Positions 1 through 8,168 of a DNA stretch of 64,000 bases are shown piece after piece; positions within the stretch are counted from its first letter, which is position 1; the number at the start of each line of letters is the position of its first letter. Source of the DNA: Geobacter sp. (GTDB taxonomy: Bacteria; Desulfobacterota; Desulfuromonadia; Geobacterales; Geobacteraceae); contig DNJC01000145.1 in the NCBI GenBank assembly GCA_003490025.1, positions 43,278-107,277 on the forward strand, read 5' to 3'. The position numbers and the translations under genes were made by a program. The notes beneath the pieces are model-generated. The model searched no databases, was not told the DNA's origin, and saw only the letters and a list, made by a program, of their open reading frames with translations.

Positions 1-279
1 AACGCCACCGTCGGCGTCGGCGCCGGCCAGATGAGCCGCGTCAACTCCGCCCGTATCGCCGCGATCAAGGCCGAGCACGCCGGCATCCCGGTCCAGGGGG
101 CGGTGATGGCATCCGACGCCTTCTTCCCGTTCCGTGACGGCTTGGACAACGCGGCGGCGGTAGGCGTCACCGCCGTCATCCAGCCCGGCGGCAGCATGCG
201 CGACGCCGAGGTCATCGCCGCGGCCGACGAGCACAACATCGCCATGGTCTTCACCGGCATGAGGCATTTCAGGCACTGA
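1..279 (+). CDS. purH: PurH C-terminal fragment (AICAR transformylase / IMP cyclohydrolase), cut by the window edge
   Basis: The reading frame is open from base 1 and gives the last 92 residues of PurH. Visible are the conserved GVGAGQMSRVNSARIA segment and DAFFPFRDGLDNAA, both from the formyltransferase domain that converts AICAR to FAICAR in the last two steps of IMP synthesis. The cyclohydrolase half lies outside the window. The protein ends in GMRHFRH, a normal PurH terminus. purD follows 48 bp later on the same strand, so the two are probably one purine transcript. Cytoplasmic enzyme; identification is secure although the gene is partial. Confidence 0.95.
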   Translation, partial: NATVGVGAGQMSRVNSARIAAIKAEHAGIPVQGAVMASDAFFPFRDGLDNAAAVGVTAVIQPGGSMRDAEVIAAADEHNIAMVFTGMRHFRH

Positions 280-283
280 GAGG

Positions 284-310
284 CAATTGACAATTGACAA
301 TTGTCAATTG
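284..310. repeat. 27-bp perfect palindrome between purH and purD
   Basis: Two 13-base arms, CAATTGACAATTG and CAATTGTCAATTG, are exact reverse complements around one A. The unit CAATTGA/T is repeated. It lies between the purH stop and the purD ribosome-binding site. A related, less regular run of ATTGTCAATTG occurs at 45786-45817 at the end of lptG. It could form a hairpin in the purHD mRNA, but there is no T-run to suggest termination. Confidence 0.8.
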
Positions 311-327
311 GATTTTAAGGAGATTGT

Positions 328-1599
328 ATGAAGGTATTAGTTGTTGGAAGTGGGGGGCGGGAGCACGCGCTGGTCTGGAAAATCGCCCAGTCGCCGCTGG
401 TGACCAAGGTGTTCTGCGCGCCGGGCAACCCCGGGACGGCCGGCCTCGCGCAGAACGTGGACATCGCCGTGGAAAATCTCCAGGGGCTCCTCGACTTCGC
501 CAGGAAGGAGGGGGTGGACCTGACCGTGGTCGGTCCGGAGCTCCCGCTTTCCATGGGCCTCGTCGACCTGTTCGAGGAGAACGGCCTCAAGGCCTTCGGC
601 GCCAGGAAGAACGCCGCCATCATCGAGGCGAGCAAGGCGTTCTCCAAGGACCTGATGCACAAGTACAACGTCCCGACCGCAGCCTACGGCGTCTTCACCG
701 AGATCGATGCGGCGGTGCGGTTCATCGACAACACCGGGATCCCCATCGTCATCAAGGCGGACGGGCTGGCGGCAGGCAAGGGGGTCATCATCGCCCAGAC
801 CCGCGACGAGGCGGTCGAAGCGGTCACCGACATGCTCTCCGGCAACGCCTTCGGCGCCGCCGGGTCGCGCGTGGTCATCGAGGAGTTCCTGAAGGGGGAG
901 GAGGCTTCCTTCCTCGCCTTCACCGACGGCCAAAGGATCATCCCGCTCGCCAGCGCCCAGGATCACAAGGCGGTCTTCGACGGCGACAAGGGGCCGAACA
1001 CCGGCGGGATGGGCGCCTACTCCCCGGCGCCGGTGGTGACCCCGGCGATCCACGAGAAGGCGATGGCCGAGGTCATGCGCCGCACCGTCGACGGCATGGC
1101 GGCCGAAGGGCGTCCCTACTGCGGCGTCCTCTACGCCGGCCTCATGATCGACGGCGATTCCGTCAAGACCCTCGAGTTCAACGCCCGCTTCGGCGACCCC
1201 GAGTGCCAGCCGCTTTTGATGCGGATGAAGTCGGACATCGTCCCGATCCTTCTCGCCGTCGCCTCCGGGAGCCTGGAAGGGGTGGAGATCGAGTGGCACG
1301 ACAAGGCGGCTGTCTGCGTGGTGCTCGCGTCGCAGGGGTACCCCGCCGACTACAAAAAGGGCGATGTCATCTCCGGGCTCGACGCGGCAGCCAAGATCGA
1401 CGACCTGGTTGTCTTCCACGCCGGGACCAAGAACTCCGGCGACGCGATCGTGACCAGCGGCGGGCGCGTCCTGGGTGTAACCGCCCTGGGCGACACCGTG
1501 CAGGAGGCGATCGACCGCGCCTACAGCGGCGTGAAAGAAATCTCCTGGCCGGGCATGCACTACAGGAAAGACATCGGCGCCAAGGCGATCAACCGGTAA
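328..1599 (+). CDS. purD: Phosphoribosylamine--glycine ligase
   Basis: GAR synthetase, an ATP-grasp enzyme joining glycine to phosphoribosylamine in step 2 of purine synthesis. The 423 residues match the usual length. Visible family features are N-terminal VLVVGSGGREHALVW, the VVGPELPL segment near residue 71, IKADGLAAGKGV in the ATP-grasp core, DHKAVFDGDKGPNTGGMGAYS, and EFNARFGDPECQ with the metal-binding glutamate and asparagine. The ATG at 328 follows AAGGAG by 5 bases. It lies between purH and purE, with an inverted-repeat element rather than a gene separating it from purE. Cytoplasmic. Confidence 0.97.
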   Translation: MKVLVVGSGGREHALVWKIAQSPLVTKVFCAPGNPGTAGLAQNVDIAVENLQGLLDFARKEGVDLTVVGPELPLSMGLVDLFEENGLKAFGARKNAAIIEASKAFSKDLMHKYNVPTAAYGVFTEIDAAVRFIDNTGIPIVIKADGLAAGKGVIIAQTRDEAVEAVTDMLSGNAFGAAGSRVVIEEFLKGEEASFLAFTDGQRIIPLASAQDHKAVFDGDKGPNTGGMGAYSPAPVVTPAIHEKAMAEVMRRTVDGMAAEGRPYCGVLYAGLMIDGDSVKTLEFNARFGDPECQPLLMRMKSDIVPILLAVASGSLEGVEIEWHDKAAVCVVLASQGYPADYKKGDVISGLDAAAKIDDLVVFHAGTKNSGDAIVTSGGRVLGVTALGDTVQEAIDRAYSGVKEISWPGMHYRKDIGAKAINR

Positions 1600-1630
1600 C
1601 AGCCGCGGCAATCAGAGAAAAACCTAAAAC

Positions 1631-1805
1631 CAAACCATTGGCACGGAGAAAATCTGAGAAAATCTGAGAAGGACTGAACCCCAGAGGAAAGGGGAAAAGC
1701 AAAAACCACGTCAGTAGCATTTACAATCATGGTTTTCGCCTTTACCCGTATTTTTGTTTTTTGGTGTTCTCTGACGTTCTCAGATTTACTCCGTGCTAAT
1801 GGTTT
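1631..1805. mobile_element. Inverted-repeat element, copy 1 (non-coding, about 175 bp)
   Basis: The left arm (about 1631-1670) reads AAACCATTGGCACGGAG followed by tandem 10-base GAGAAAATCT units. The right arm (about 1767-1805) is its imperfect reverse complement, ending CTCCGTGCTAATGGTTT. The roughly 95 bp between them contain no ORF. The same ends recur at 9337-9936, 24948-25137 and 31033-31183. This copy separates purD from purE, starts 32 bp after the purD stop, and shows no obvious target duplication. It is MITE-like; whether it is mobile or a structured RNA/terminator element is not known. Confidence 0.8.
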
Positions 1806-1851
1806 TGACCTGTCTCTGCTTCGACTTTATCAAAGTAATGGAGATTAACTC

Positions 1852-2358
1852 ATGTCCGATCCGACCGTCCTGATTCTCATGGGAAGTGATTCCGACCTGT
1901 CCATCATGGAAGAAACGGCCAGGGTTCTCACCGAGTTCGGCGTGCCGTTCGAGATGCACATCTCCTCGGCGCACCGCTCCCCCGCGAAAACCGCCAAGCT
2001 CGCCGGCGAGGCCGCCAGCCGCGGCATCCAGCTCATCATCGCCGCAGCCGGCATGGCCGCTCACCTGGCGGGCGTCATCGCCGCCGAGACCACCCTCCCG
2101 GTGATCGCGGTCCCGATGCCGGGGGGCGCACTCAACGGCGTCGACGCCCTCTACGCCATGGTTCAGATGCCCGGCGGCATCCCTGTCGCCACCATGGCCA
2201 TCGGCAAGGCCGGCGCCAAGAACGCCGGGCTCTTCGCCGTACAGGTGCTCTCCCTCGCCAACCCCGACCTGCAGGCCAGGTTCGCCGCCTACAAGGTGCA
2301 GATGGCCGCAGAGGTGGAACAAAAGGACCAGGCGCTGCAGGCCGCAAGGCGGGGCTGA
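1852..2358 (+). CDS. purE: N5-carboxyaminoimidazole ribonucleotide mutase
   Basis: Class I PurE converts N5-CAIR to CAIR in purine synthesis. The 168 residues fit the family. Visible are VLILMGSDSDLSIM at the N-terminus, the HISSAHRSP active-site motif near residues 41-49, AAAGMAAHLAGVIA, and the GGALNGVDALYAMVQMPGGIPVATMAIG loop (two pieces of one conserved region). ATG at 1852 follows a GGAG run at 1840. No purK is visible here, so the N5-CAIR synthetase must be elsewhere. The next gene, a cytochrome, has its own promoter-like sequence. Confidence 0.97.
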   Translation: MSDPTVLILMGSDSDLSIMEETARVLTEFGVPFEMHISSAHRSPAKTAKLAGEAASRGIQLIIAAAGMAAHLAGVIAAETTLPVIAVPMPGGALNGVDALYAMVQMPGGIPVATMAIGKAGAKNAGLFAVQVLSLANPDLQARFAAYKVQMAAEVEQKDQALQAARRG

Positions 2359-2381
2359 GGCGTATTCCCCAGTGATTTTGC

Positions 2382-2408
2382 TTGACATCGTCGCCCGGGT
2401 TGTATACC
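2382..2408 (+). promoter_or_regulatory. Candidate sigma70 promoter of the c7 cytochrome
   Basis: A perfect -35 TTGACA at 2382-2387 is followed after 15 bases by TATACC at 2403-2408. The spacer is two bases shorter than ideal. The cytochrome ATG lies about 42 bp further on behind GGAGG. The position just after purE supports independent transcription of the cytochrome. Confidence 0.45.
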
Positions 2409-2449
2409 TTCCGCTGTAAAATTTTGCTTTAATAACTGGAGGAAAACTA

Positions 2450-2719
2450 ATGAAAAAGATGATTGCTGCAGTAGCTCTGACGCTCGCTTTCGCTGTTTCC
2501 GCAATGGCTGCCGACTCCGTCGTGTACCCGGCTAAAAACGGCAACGTTACCTTCAACCACAAAGGGCACTCTGCAAAGCTTGAGTGCAAGACCTGCCACG
2601 GCGAAGGCGCTCCGGCCAAGATCGCACTCGGCAAGGACAAGGCTCACGCTCTCTGCAAAGGGTGCCATGCCGACAAGAAAGCCGGCCCGACCAAGTGCGG
2701 CGAGTGCCACAAGAAGTAG
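2450..2719 (+). CDS. ppcA: Periplasmic triheme cytochrome c7 (PpcA family)
   Basis: 89 residues with a cleavable signal peptide (MKKMIAAVALTLAFAVSAMA, cleavage before ADSVV) and a mature part of about 69 residues. Three CXXCH heme sites are visible: CKTCH, CKGCH and CGECH; extra histidines can serve as distal ligands. The tail GPTKCGECHKK is what I recall for PpcA of Geobacter sulfurreducens. Such proteins carry electrons across the periplasm during metal and electrode respiration. The neighbouring resB-ccsA-multiheme cytochrome order also matches the ppcA locus of Geobacter. GGAGG precedes the ATG. A terminator follows directly, so it is probably monocistronic. Confidence 0.93.
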   Translation: MKKMIAAVALTLAFAVSAMAADSVVYPAKNGNVTFNHKGHSAKLECKTCHGEGAPAKIALGKDKAHALCKGCHADKKAGPTKCGECHKK

Positions 2720-2755
2720 GTATCCGACCCTCATGTCAGGAGGGTGATGCGGGTG

Positions 2756-2792
2756 AAAGGGGTGACAGGGGATCTTGTTACCCCTTTTTTTC
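2756..2792 (+). terminator. Intrinsic terminator after the c7 cytochrome
   Basis: Stem AAAGGGGTGACA (2756-2767) pairs with TGTTACCCCTTT (2776-2787) with one G-U pair and an 8-base loop, followed by a run of eight T (2785-2792). It ends the cytochrome transcript before the resB promoter. Confidence 0.85.
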
Positions 2793-2821
2793 GGGCCGAT
2801 GTTATGTTAGTAAATTTTATT

Positions 2822-2849
2822 TTGCGCAAAATGACAATTTGTCTATAAT
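2822..2849 (+). promoter_or_regulatory. Candidate sigma70 promoter for resB-ccsA-cytochrome
   Basis: TTGCGC at 2822-2827, 16-base spacer, perfect TATAAT at 2844-2849, in the gap between the upstream terminator and resB. The surrounding sequence is AT-rich. Confidence 0.6.
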
Positions 2850-2900
2850 GGCAAGCTTGATTGCGAACCAAGCTGCACATCACCTTTTCGGGAGACGGCC

Positions 2901-4259
2901 TTGACAACGAATAAACGAGGATTTGCACAACAGCTGTGGGATTTTTTCTGCTCTTTGAGACTGACAATTTTCCTGCTCATAGGACTCGCCCTCACATCCA
3001 TCATCGGTACAGTAATTCAGCAGGGTCCGCAGCGTGAATACCTTGCGACACTCAGCGAAACAAAGATCCGACTCTACAGTGCCCTTGGCTTCTTCGACAT
3101 GTACCACTCCTGGTGGTTCATCCTCCTTTTATACCTGCTGACGCTGAACCTGATCTGCTGCTCCATCAAAAGGCTGCCGCGCGTATGGAAGATCGTCTCC
3201 GAGCCGGTGCTCGTGATGGACGACACCTTCGAGAGGTCCCTCTCCAGCGTGAGAGACCTGAAGCTGCGCGGCTCCAAGGGGGAACTGAAGGAGAAGATGG
3301 TCTCCTTCCTGAAAGCCGAGTTCGCCGAGCCGGTGATCACCGAGCGCGAGGGTGAATACCACCTCTTCGCCCAGAAGAACCCCTGGTGCAGGCTCGGCGT
3401 CTACGTGGTGCACCTCTCCATCATCATCATCTTCATCGGGGCGTTGATCGGCTCTTTCTTCGGTTACAAGGCCTACGTCAACATCCCAGAGGGGGGCGGC
3501 GTCTCCCAGGTGCAGGGCAGGGGCGGCAAGACCATCGACCTCGGCTACGAGGTGCGCTGCGAGAAGTTCTCCGTCGCCTTCTACGACACCGGCGCGCCGA
3601 AGGAGTTCAAGAGCATCCTGAGCATCGTCGAGAACGGCAAGCCGGTCGCAGGGCTCCAGAAAGTCCCGGTCATCGTCAACGAGCCGCTCACCTACAAGGG
3701 GATCACCTTCTACCAGTCGAGCTATGGCCAGTCCGACGAGGGGGTCAAGTACCACCTGACCGTGCGTGACCGCAAGGGGGGCGCGCCTGTCAAGCTGGAC
3801 GCCCGCCAGGGCGAGAGGGTCGCGCTTCCGGGCGGGGCCTTCCTCTCCGTGATGGAGGCGACCCAGAACGTCACCCCGTTCATGAAGGGGTTCGACGGCC
3901 CCGGCGCACAGGTTGAGTTCACCCCGGCCGGCGGCAATCCGCAGCCGTTCGTGATCCTCTCCGAGAAATACGAGTCGTTCAACGCGCAGCACGGCGGCGA
4001 CCTGGTCATCACCTTCGACGGCATGGACCAGAAGTTCTTCACCGGCCTGCAGGTGGCGAAGGACCCGGGCGTCTTGGTCGTCTGGCTCGGCTGCTTCCTG
4101 ATGGTCATCGGCACCTGCATGGCGTTCTTCATGTCCCACAAGAGGGTGTGGGCGCGCGTCTCCGACAAGGGGGTCACCATGGGAGGCTCCGCCAGCAAGA
4201 ACCCGACCGGTTTCGAGATCGTATTCGACGAGCTGGTGGAGAAGATCAACAAGGCATAA
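2901..4259 (+). CDS. resB: Cytochrome c biogenesis protein ResB
   Basis: ResB is the partner of CcsA in system II cytochrome c maturation; the pair delivers reduced heme to apocytochromes in the periplasm. The 452 residues show the expected layout: hydrophobic helices near residues 18-40, 70-92 and 168-192, a large periplasmic domain, and a last helix near 390-412 (VLVVWLGCFLMVIGTCMAF). The DFFCSLRLTIFLLIGLALTSIIGT start (two pieces) is typical. The TTG start at 2901 follows GGGAGA. It precedes ccsA by 57 bp in one operon. A short hairpin (about 4263-4278) lies in that gap, with no T-run. Confidence 0.92.
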   Translation: MTTNKRGFAQQLWDFFCSLRLTIFLLIGLALTSIIGTVIQQGPQREYLATLSETKIRLYSALGFFDMYHSWWFILLLYLLTLNLICCSIKRLPRVWKIVSEPVLVMDDTFERSLSSVRDLKLRGSKGELKEKMVSFLKAEFAEPVITEREGEYHLFAQKNPWCRLGVYVVHLSIIIIFIGALIGSFFGYKAYVNIPEGGGVSQVQGRGGKTIDLGYEVRCEKFSVAFYDTGAPKEFKSILSIVENGKPVAGLQKVPVIVNEPLTYKGITFYQSSYGQSDEGVKYHLTVRDRKGGAPVKLDARQGERVALPGGAFLSVMEATQNVTPFMKGFDGPGAQVEFTPAGGNPQPFVILSEKYESFNAQHGGDLVITFDGMDQKFFTGLQVAKDPGVLVVWLGCFLMVIGTCMAFFMSHKRVWARVSDKGVTMGGSASKNPTGFEIVFDELVEKINKA

Positions 4260-4316
4260 ATAAAAGGGGTCACCCCTTATCGCCGCTTTAACTGAATCGA
4301 CCGGAGGGTAATATCG

Positions 4317-5165
4317 ATGTCCAGTTCCATGCTGTTCAACGTGACCATGATCGCATACATGGTTTCCACCTGCATATTCTTCGCATTCCTTGCCTCCCGC
4401 AGCAAGGGGGTGGGGCTCGCCGGTACCTACGCGGCCCTCTTCGGGTTCGTGGTTCAAACCGCGGCCATCGGCCTGCGCTGGAAGGAATCCTATGACCAGG
4501 GGCACGGCCACGCGCCTCTTTCCAACCTGTTCGAGTCGGTGGTCTTCTTCTCCTGGACCATCATCCTGATCTTCCTGTTCATCGACTTCAAGTACAGGTA
4601 CCGCGCCATCGGCTTCTTCGTCGTCCCCTTCGCGCTCTTCGGGATGGCCTGGGCCCAGTTGAGCCTCGACAGCAACATCGAGCCGCTGGTTCCGGCGCTG
4701 CAGAGCAACTGGCTCGTGTACCACGTCATCACCTGCTTCCTCGGCTACGCGGCCTTCGCCGTCGCCTGCGGCATCTCGATCATGTACCTGATCCGGGAGC
4801 AGATCGAGCAGGAAGGGGGGAACGCGCAGGCCGGGGGGCTCCTCTCCATGTTCCCGTCCATCAAGGTGCTGGACGACCTGAACTACAAGGCGATCATGAT
4901 CGGCTTCCCGCTCCTGACGCTGGGGATCGTGACCGGCGCGGCCTGGGCGAACTACGCCTGGGGCACCTACTGGAGCTGGGACCCGAAGGAGACCTGGTCC
5001 CTGATCGTCTGGTTCGTGTACGCCGCCTTCCTGCACGCCCGCATCACGCGCGGCTGGGTCGGGCGCAGGGCGGCGATCCTCTCCGTGATCGGCTTCGCCG
5101 CAACCATCTTCTGCTACCTGGGAGTCAACCTGCTCCTCTCCGGACTGCACAGCTACGGTAAGTAA
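4317..5165 (+). CDS. ccsA: Cytochrome c biogenesis protein CcsA (ResC), heme handling
   Basis: 282-residue polytopic membrane protein with about eight hydrophobic helices. The tryptophan-rich WWD heme-binding motif is visible as WGTYWSWDPKETWSL from residue 215. Conserved histidines are visible in the VYHVITCFLGYAAF, AAFLHARITRGW and C-terminal LHSYGK segments. Together with ResB it moves heme across the membrane and ligates it to CXXCH motifs. ATG at 4317 follows GGAGG. Its stop codon overlaps by one base the ATG of the following multiheme cytochrome, so they are translationally coupled. Confidence 0.94.
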   Translation: MSSSMLFNVTMIAYMVSTCIFFAFLASRSKGVGLAGTYAALFGFVVQTAAIGLRWKESYDQGHGHAPLSNLFESVVFFSWTIILIFLFIDFKYRYRAIGFFVVPFALFGMAWAQLSLDSNIEPLVPALQSNWLVYHVITCFLGYAAFAVACGISIMYLIREQIEQEGGNAQAGGLLSMFPSIKVLDDLNYKAIMIGFPLLTLGIVTGAAWANYAWGTYWSWDPKETWSLIVWFVYAAFLHARITRGWVGRRAAILSVIGFAATIFCYLGVNLLLSGLHSYGK

Positions 5166-6166
5166 TGAGAAAACCGCTTGTGGCATATCTGGCAACGGCT
5201 GTGACCGTCCTGTTCCTCGTTGGGTCCATCCTGTTGCCGGATGCCGCGGTGGCGGAACCGTTCAAGTGCAGCGCCTGCCACAAGGACCTGATCCGGGGGG
5301 CGGTCGGCCACAAGCCGGTCGCCGCCGGGCAGTGCCTGAGATGCCACCAGCAGTTCTCCGACAACCACCCGCTGGGCAAGGACAGCATGGGGTTCATCGT
5401 CCAGAAGGAAAAGCTCTGCGCCGTCTGTCACGGGCAGCTGCTCCAGAAGAAGGTGCTCCACAAGCCGGTCGGCCAGGGGAAGTGCACCGACTGCCACATG
5501 GCGCACAGCTCGGATCACAAGTCGCTCCTGAAGGACCGGCCGCCGGCGCTCTGCTACCGCTGCCACCCCAAGGAGCACTTTTCCGGCGCCTTCGGGCACC
5601 TGCCGGTGACCAACGGCGAGTGTCTTTCCTGCCACGACGCGCACCAGTCCGACAGCAAGTCCCTCTTGAAGAAGCCGGGCTCCGAGCTCTGCTTCCAGTG
5701 CCACGACCCCAACCTCGGCGTCGGGAAGTCGGTGCACGGACCGATCAAGACCGGCGAGTGCATCCGCTGCCATGAGGCGCACGCCTCGGCGAACCGGAAA
5801 CTGCTGAAGGGCGCCGCTCCGACCGAGCTTTACCGTCCGTTCAGCACCGCCGCCTTCCCGCTTTGCTTCTCCTGCCACGACCCGGAACTCGCGTCGGCCA
5901 ACACCGAGAGCGCGACCAACTTCAGAAACGGCGTGCGGAACCTGCACGCGGTCCACGTGAACAAGCCCGGCAAGGGACGCTCCTGCAGGTTGTGCCACAA
6001 CCCGCACGCCTCGGCCCAGGACCGGCTGATACATGCCAAGGCCCCGGGTTTTGGCACCTGGGACATCCCGATCCGGTATCAGGCGACGGGGACCGGCGGC
6101 AGCTGTTCCGTCGGCTGCCACAAGACCTTCCGATACGACAGGGTTAAAGCCGTTGAGCAGCAGTAG
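5165..6166 (+). CDS. Multiheme c-type cytochrome, ten CXXCH plus one CX3CH
   Basis: 333 residues with an N-terminal signal sequence or anchor (LVAYLATAVTVLFLVGSILL, then DAAVAEPF). Ten CXXCH motifs run through the protein: CSACH, CLRCH, CAVCH, CTDCH, CYRCH, CLSCH, CFQCH, CIRCH, CFSCH, CRLCH. A final CSVGCH near residue 315 has three intervening residues and may be an eleventh, non-canonical site. The doubled CXXCH spacing with H-A-x-S repeats is typical of the doubled-CXXCH domain family. Probably periplasmic and a client of ResB/CcsA just upstream. Specific electron partner unknown. Confidence 0.88.
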   Translation: MRKPLVAYLATAVTVLFLVGSILLPDAAVAEPFKCSACHKDLIRGAVGHKPVAAGQCLRCHQQFSDNHPLGKDSMGFIVQKEKLCAVCHGQLLQKKVLHKPVGQGKCTDCHMAHSSDHKSLLKDRPPALCYRCHPKEHFSGAFGHLPVTNGECLSCHDAHQSDSKSLLKKPGSELCFQCHDPNLGVGKSVHGPIKTGECIRCHEAHASANRKLLKGAAPTELYRPFSTAAFPLCFSCHDPELASANTESATNFRNGVRNLHAVHVNKPGKGRSCRLCHNPHASAQDRLIHAKAPGFGTWDIPIRYQATGTGGSCSVGCHKTFRYDRVKAVEQQ

Positions 6167-6226
6167 CCCCCCCCTGACGCTCCTCCTTGCAGGCCATGTC
6201 GCCTCCTCGTCCGGTGCGCTCGCCCG

Positions 6227-7189
6227 ATGACGTTGCCTAAGTTCTCCATCATAGTCCCGGTGAAGCCCGGGGGAGAGGTGCGCGCCCTTTCCGGCATCGC
6301 CCGCGCGACCTATCCCGCCGAACTCTTCGAGGTGCTGGTCGCCTACGGCCGTCAGCCGAGCGTGCAGAGGAACCTGGCCGCGCGCGAGGCGCAGGGGGAC
6401 ATGCTCTTCTTCCTCGACGACGATTCCAGCGCTTCCCCCGCTTTTCTCGAGACGGCGGCGGCGCACTACCGGGACGCGCGGGTGGCCGCCGTGGGGGGGC
6501 CGTCGCTGACCCCGGGGACCGATTCCCCGCTGCAGCGGGCGATAGGTCTCGCCTTCGCCTCCGCCGTCGGCGGGGGAGGGGTGCGCAACCGGTACCGCAA
6601 GAGCGGTTGCGCCCGGCATACCAGCGACAGCGAGCTGATTCTGTGCAACCTCAGCTTCCGGCGCCAGGTGTTTCTGGACCACGAGGGACTGGACGAGCGG
6701 CTGTATCCCAACGAGGAAAACGAGCTGATGGACCGGCTGCAGCGGGAGGGGCATATCCTGGTTCACGACCCGGAACTCGCCGTCCACCGCAGCCAGCGCA
6801 GGACCTACCGCGCCTTTGTGAAGCAGATAAGCGGTTACGGCCGCGGCCGGGGCGAGCAGACGCTGATTGCGGGGATGGTGAAGCCGGCAACGCTGCTGCC
6901 GTCTCTGTTCCTGATTTACACGCTCCTTTTCCCTTTTCTCGGGGGTGTGATTTTCGCCCTGCCGATGCTCTGCTATCTCCTCATCGTGATCGGCGCGTCG
7001 CTCGCCGGCACTGTCGAGGGTAAAGATCCGAGGCTCTTCCCGAGGCTGTTGGTGGTGTTTCCTACCCTGCACCTGGTCTACGGCCTCGGCGTGCTCTGGG
7101 GGCTTGTCAGGCCGCGCTACCGCGGCGATGCGCCGATTGACGCGCAGGTCGAGGTAAGGCGGGTCAAGGGGTTCGGAGAGAAGCTTTAA
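6227..7189 (+). CDS. Family 2 glycosyltransferase with C-terminal membrane helices
   Basis: 320 residues. The N-terminal GT-A fold is recognisable from FSIIVPVKPG, the sugar-nucleotide/metal motif FLDDDS (residues 62-67) and a late acidic segment YPNEENELMDRLQ before a QRRTYRAFVKQ region. The last third holds two or three hydrophobic segments (about 225-275 and 290-305), so the catalytic domain faces the cytoplasm at the inner membrane. It begins the polysaccharide locus, 60 bp after the cytochrome; no strong ribosome-binding site is visible before the ATG at 6227, so the start is uncertain. Donor and acceptor sugars cannot be told. Confidence 0.85.
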   Translation: MTLPKFSIIVPVKPGGEVRALSGIARATYPAELFEVLVAYGRQPSVQRNLAAREAQGDMLFFLDDDSSASPAFLETAAAHYRDARVAAVGGPSLTPGTDSPLQRAIGLAFASAVGGGGVRNRYRKSGCARHTSDSELILCNLSFRRQVFLDHEGLDERLYPNEENELMDRLQREGHILVHDPELAVHRSQRRTYRAFVKQISGYGRGRGEQTLIAGMVKPATLLPSLFLIYTLLFPFLGGVIFALPMLCYLLIVIGASLAGTVEGKDPRLFPRLLVVFPTLHLVYGLGVLWGLVRPRYRGDAPIDAQVEVRRVKGFGEKL

Positions 7190-7223
7190 ACCATTTGTTG
7201 TGATGACACTGAGGGAGAAACCT

Positions 7224-8168
7224 TTGGATCTGAGCGTAGTTGTTCCCATATTCAACGAAGAAGACAACATCCCGATTCTGCATGACCGGATCTCCGAGGC
7301 GCTAGGGGACACGCCCCTCGATTACGAGCTGATCCTCGTGGACGACGGCTCCTCCGACAATTCGTATGCTGCGCTGAAAATGGCCGCTTCGAAAGACGAG
7401 CGGGTGAAGGTGGTCCGGCTGCGCCGCAACTTCGGCCAGACAGCGGCCATGGCCGCCGGGTTCGACCTTGCCGCCGGAAGGGTCGTGGTGCCGATGGACG
7501 GCGACATGCAGAACGACCCCCTGGACATACCGCTTTTGCTCGCCAAGATCGACGAGGGGTACGACGTGGTTTCCGGCTGGCGCAAGGACAGGAAGGACAC
7601 CTTCGTGAACCGGCGGCTCCCCTCCATCATGGCCAACTCCTTCATCTCCTGGATGACCGGCGTGCACCTGCACGATTACGGCTGCACCCTGAAGGCCTAC
7701 CGGCGCGACGTGCTGGACGACGTGAACCTGTACGGCGAGATGCACCGCTTCGTTCCCGCGCTGGCGCACCAGGTCGGCGCCCGCGTCACCGAGATGCCGG
7801 TCAGGCACCACGAGAGGCTGCACGGCAAGAGCAAGTACGGCATCTCCCGCACCATGAAGGTCATCCTCGACCTGATGACGGTGAAGTTCCTCCTCTCCTA
7901 CTCGACCAAGCCGATCCAGCTCTTCGGCCGCTGGGGGATCTACACCCTCTGCGCCGGTCTGTTGAGCGGCGCCGTGACCGTCTACATGAAGTTATTCGAG
8001 CACACCAGCATGAACCGCAACCCGCTCCTCATCCTCACCGCCTTCCTCCTCTTCATGGGGGTGCAGTTCATCGTCCTGGGGCTTCTGGCGGAACTCTCCG
8101 CCCGGACCTATTACGAGGCGCAGGGGAAGCCGATCTACAACATCAAGGAAAAGATCAACTTTGGCTGA
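7224..8168 (+). CDS. Polyprenyl-phosphate sugar transferase (DPM1/ArnC-like GT2)
   Basis: GT2 enzyme of the polyprenol-phosphate hexosyltransferase type. Visible are LSVVVPIFNEEDNI, LVDDGSSDNS, VVPMDGDMQNDP with the DxD-like metal site, the RKDRKDTFVNRR segment, and two C-terminal helices (roughly residues 232-255 and 268-292), followed by a conserved RTYYEAQGKPIYNIKE tail. Such enzymes load a sugar onto undecaprenyl phosphate at the cytoplasmic face. I prefer the TTG at 7224, which has AGGGAG at the right distance; GTG 7200 or ATG 7203 would add 7-8 residues without a well-placed site. The next gene starts inside its 3' end. Confidence 0.87.
   Translation: MDLSVVVPIFNEEDNIPILHDRISEALGDTPLDYELILVDDGSSDNSYAALKMAASKDERVKVVRLRRNFGQTAAMAAGFDLAAGRVVVPMDGDMQNDPLDIPLLLAKIDEGYDVVSGWRKDRKDTFVNRRLPSIMANSFISWMTGVHLHDYGCTLKAYRRDVLDDVNLYGEMHRFVPALAHQVGARVTEMPVRHHERLHGKSKYGISRTMKVILDLMTVKFLLSYSTKPIQLFGRWGIYTLCAGLLSGAVTVYMKLFEHTSMNRNPLLILTAFLLFMGVQFIVLGLLAELSARTYYEAQGKPIYNIKEKINFG

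Noticed and set aside
1635..1660. Sigma54 promoter in the inverted-repeat ends (TGGCACGG)
   Set aside because: The -24 like TGGCACGG is present but the required GC of the -12 element is absent at the proper distance in all four copies.
3129..5195. Long minus-strand open frame opposite resB/ccsA
   Set aside because: Antisense shadow of GC-rich coding sequence; low-complexity Arg/Gly/Asp/His composition and no family motif, while the plus strand has clear ResB and CcsA.
5153..7312. 719-codon minus-strand open frame
   Set aside because: Runs across the cytochrome and GT2 genes in the opposite strand; composition typical of a shadow frame.
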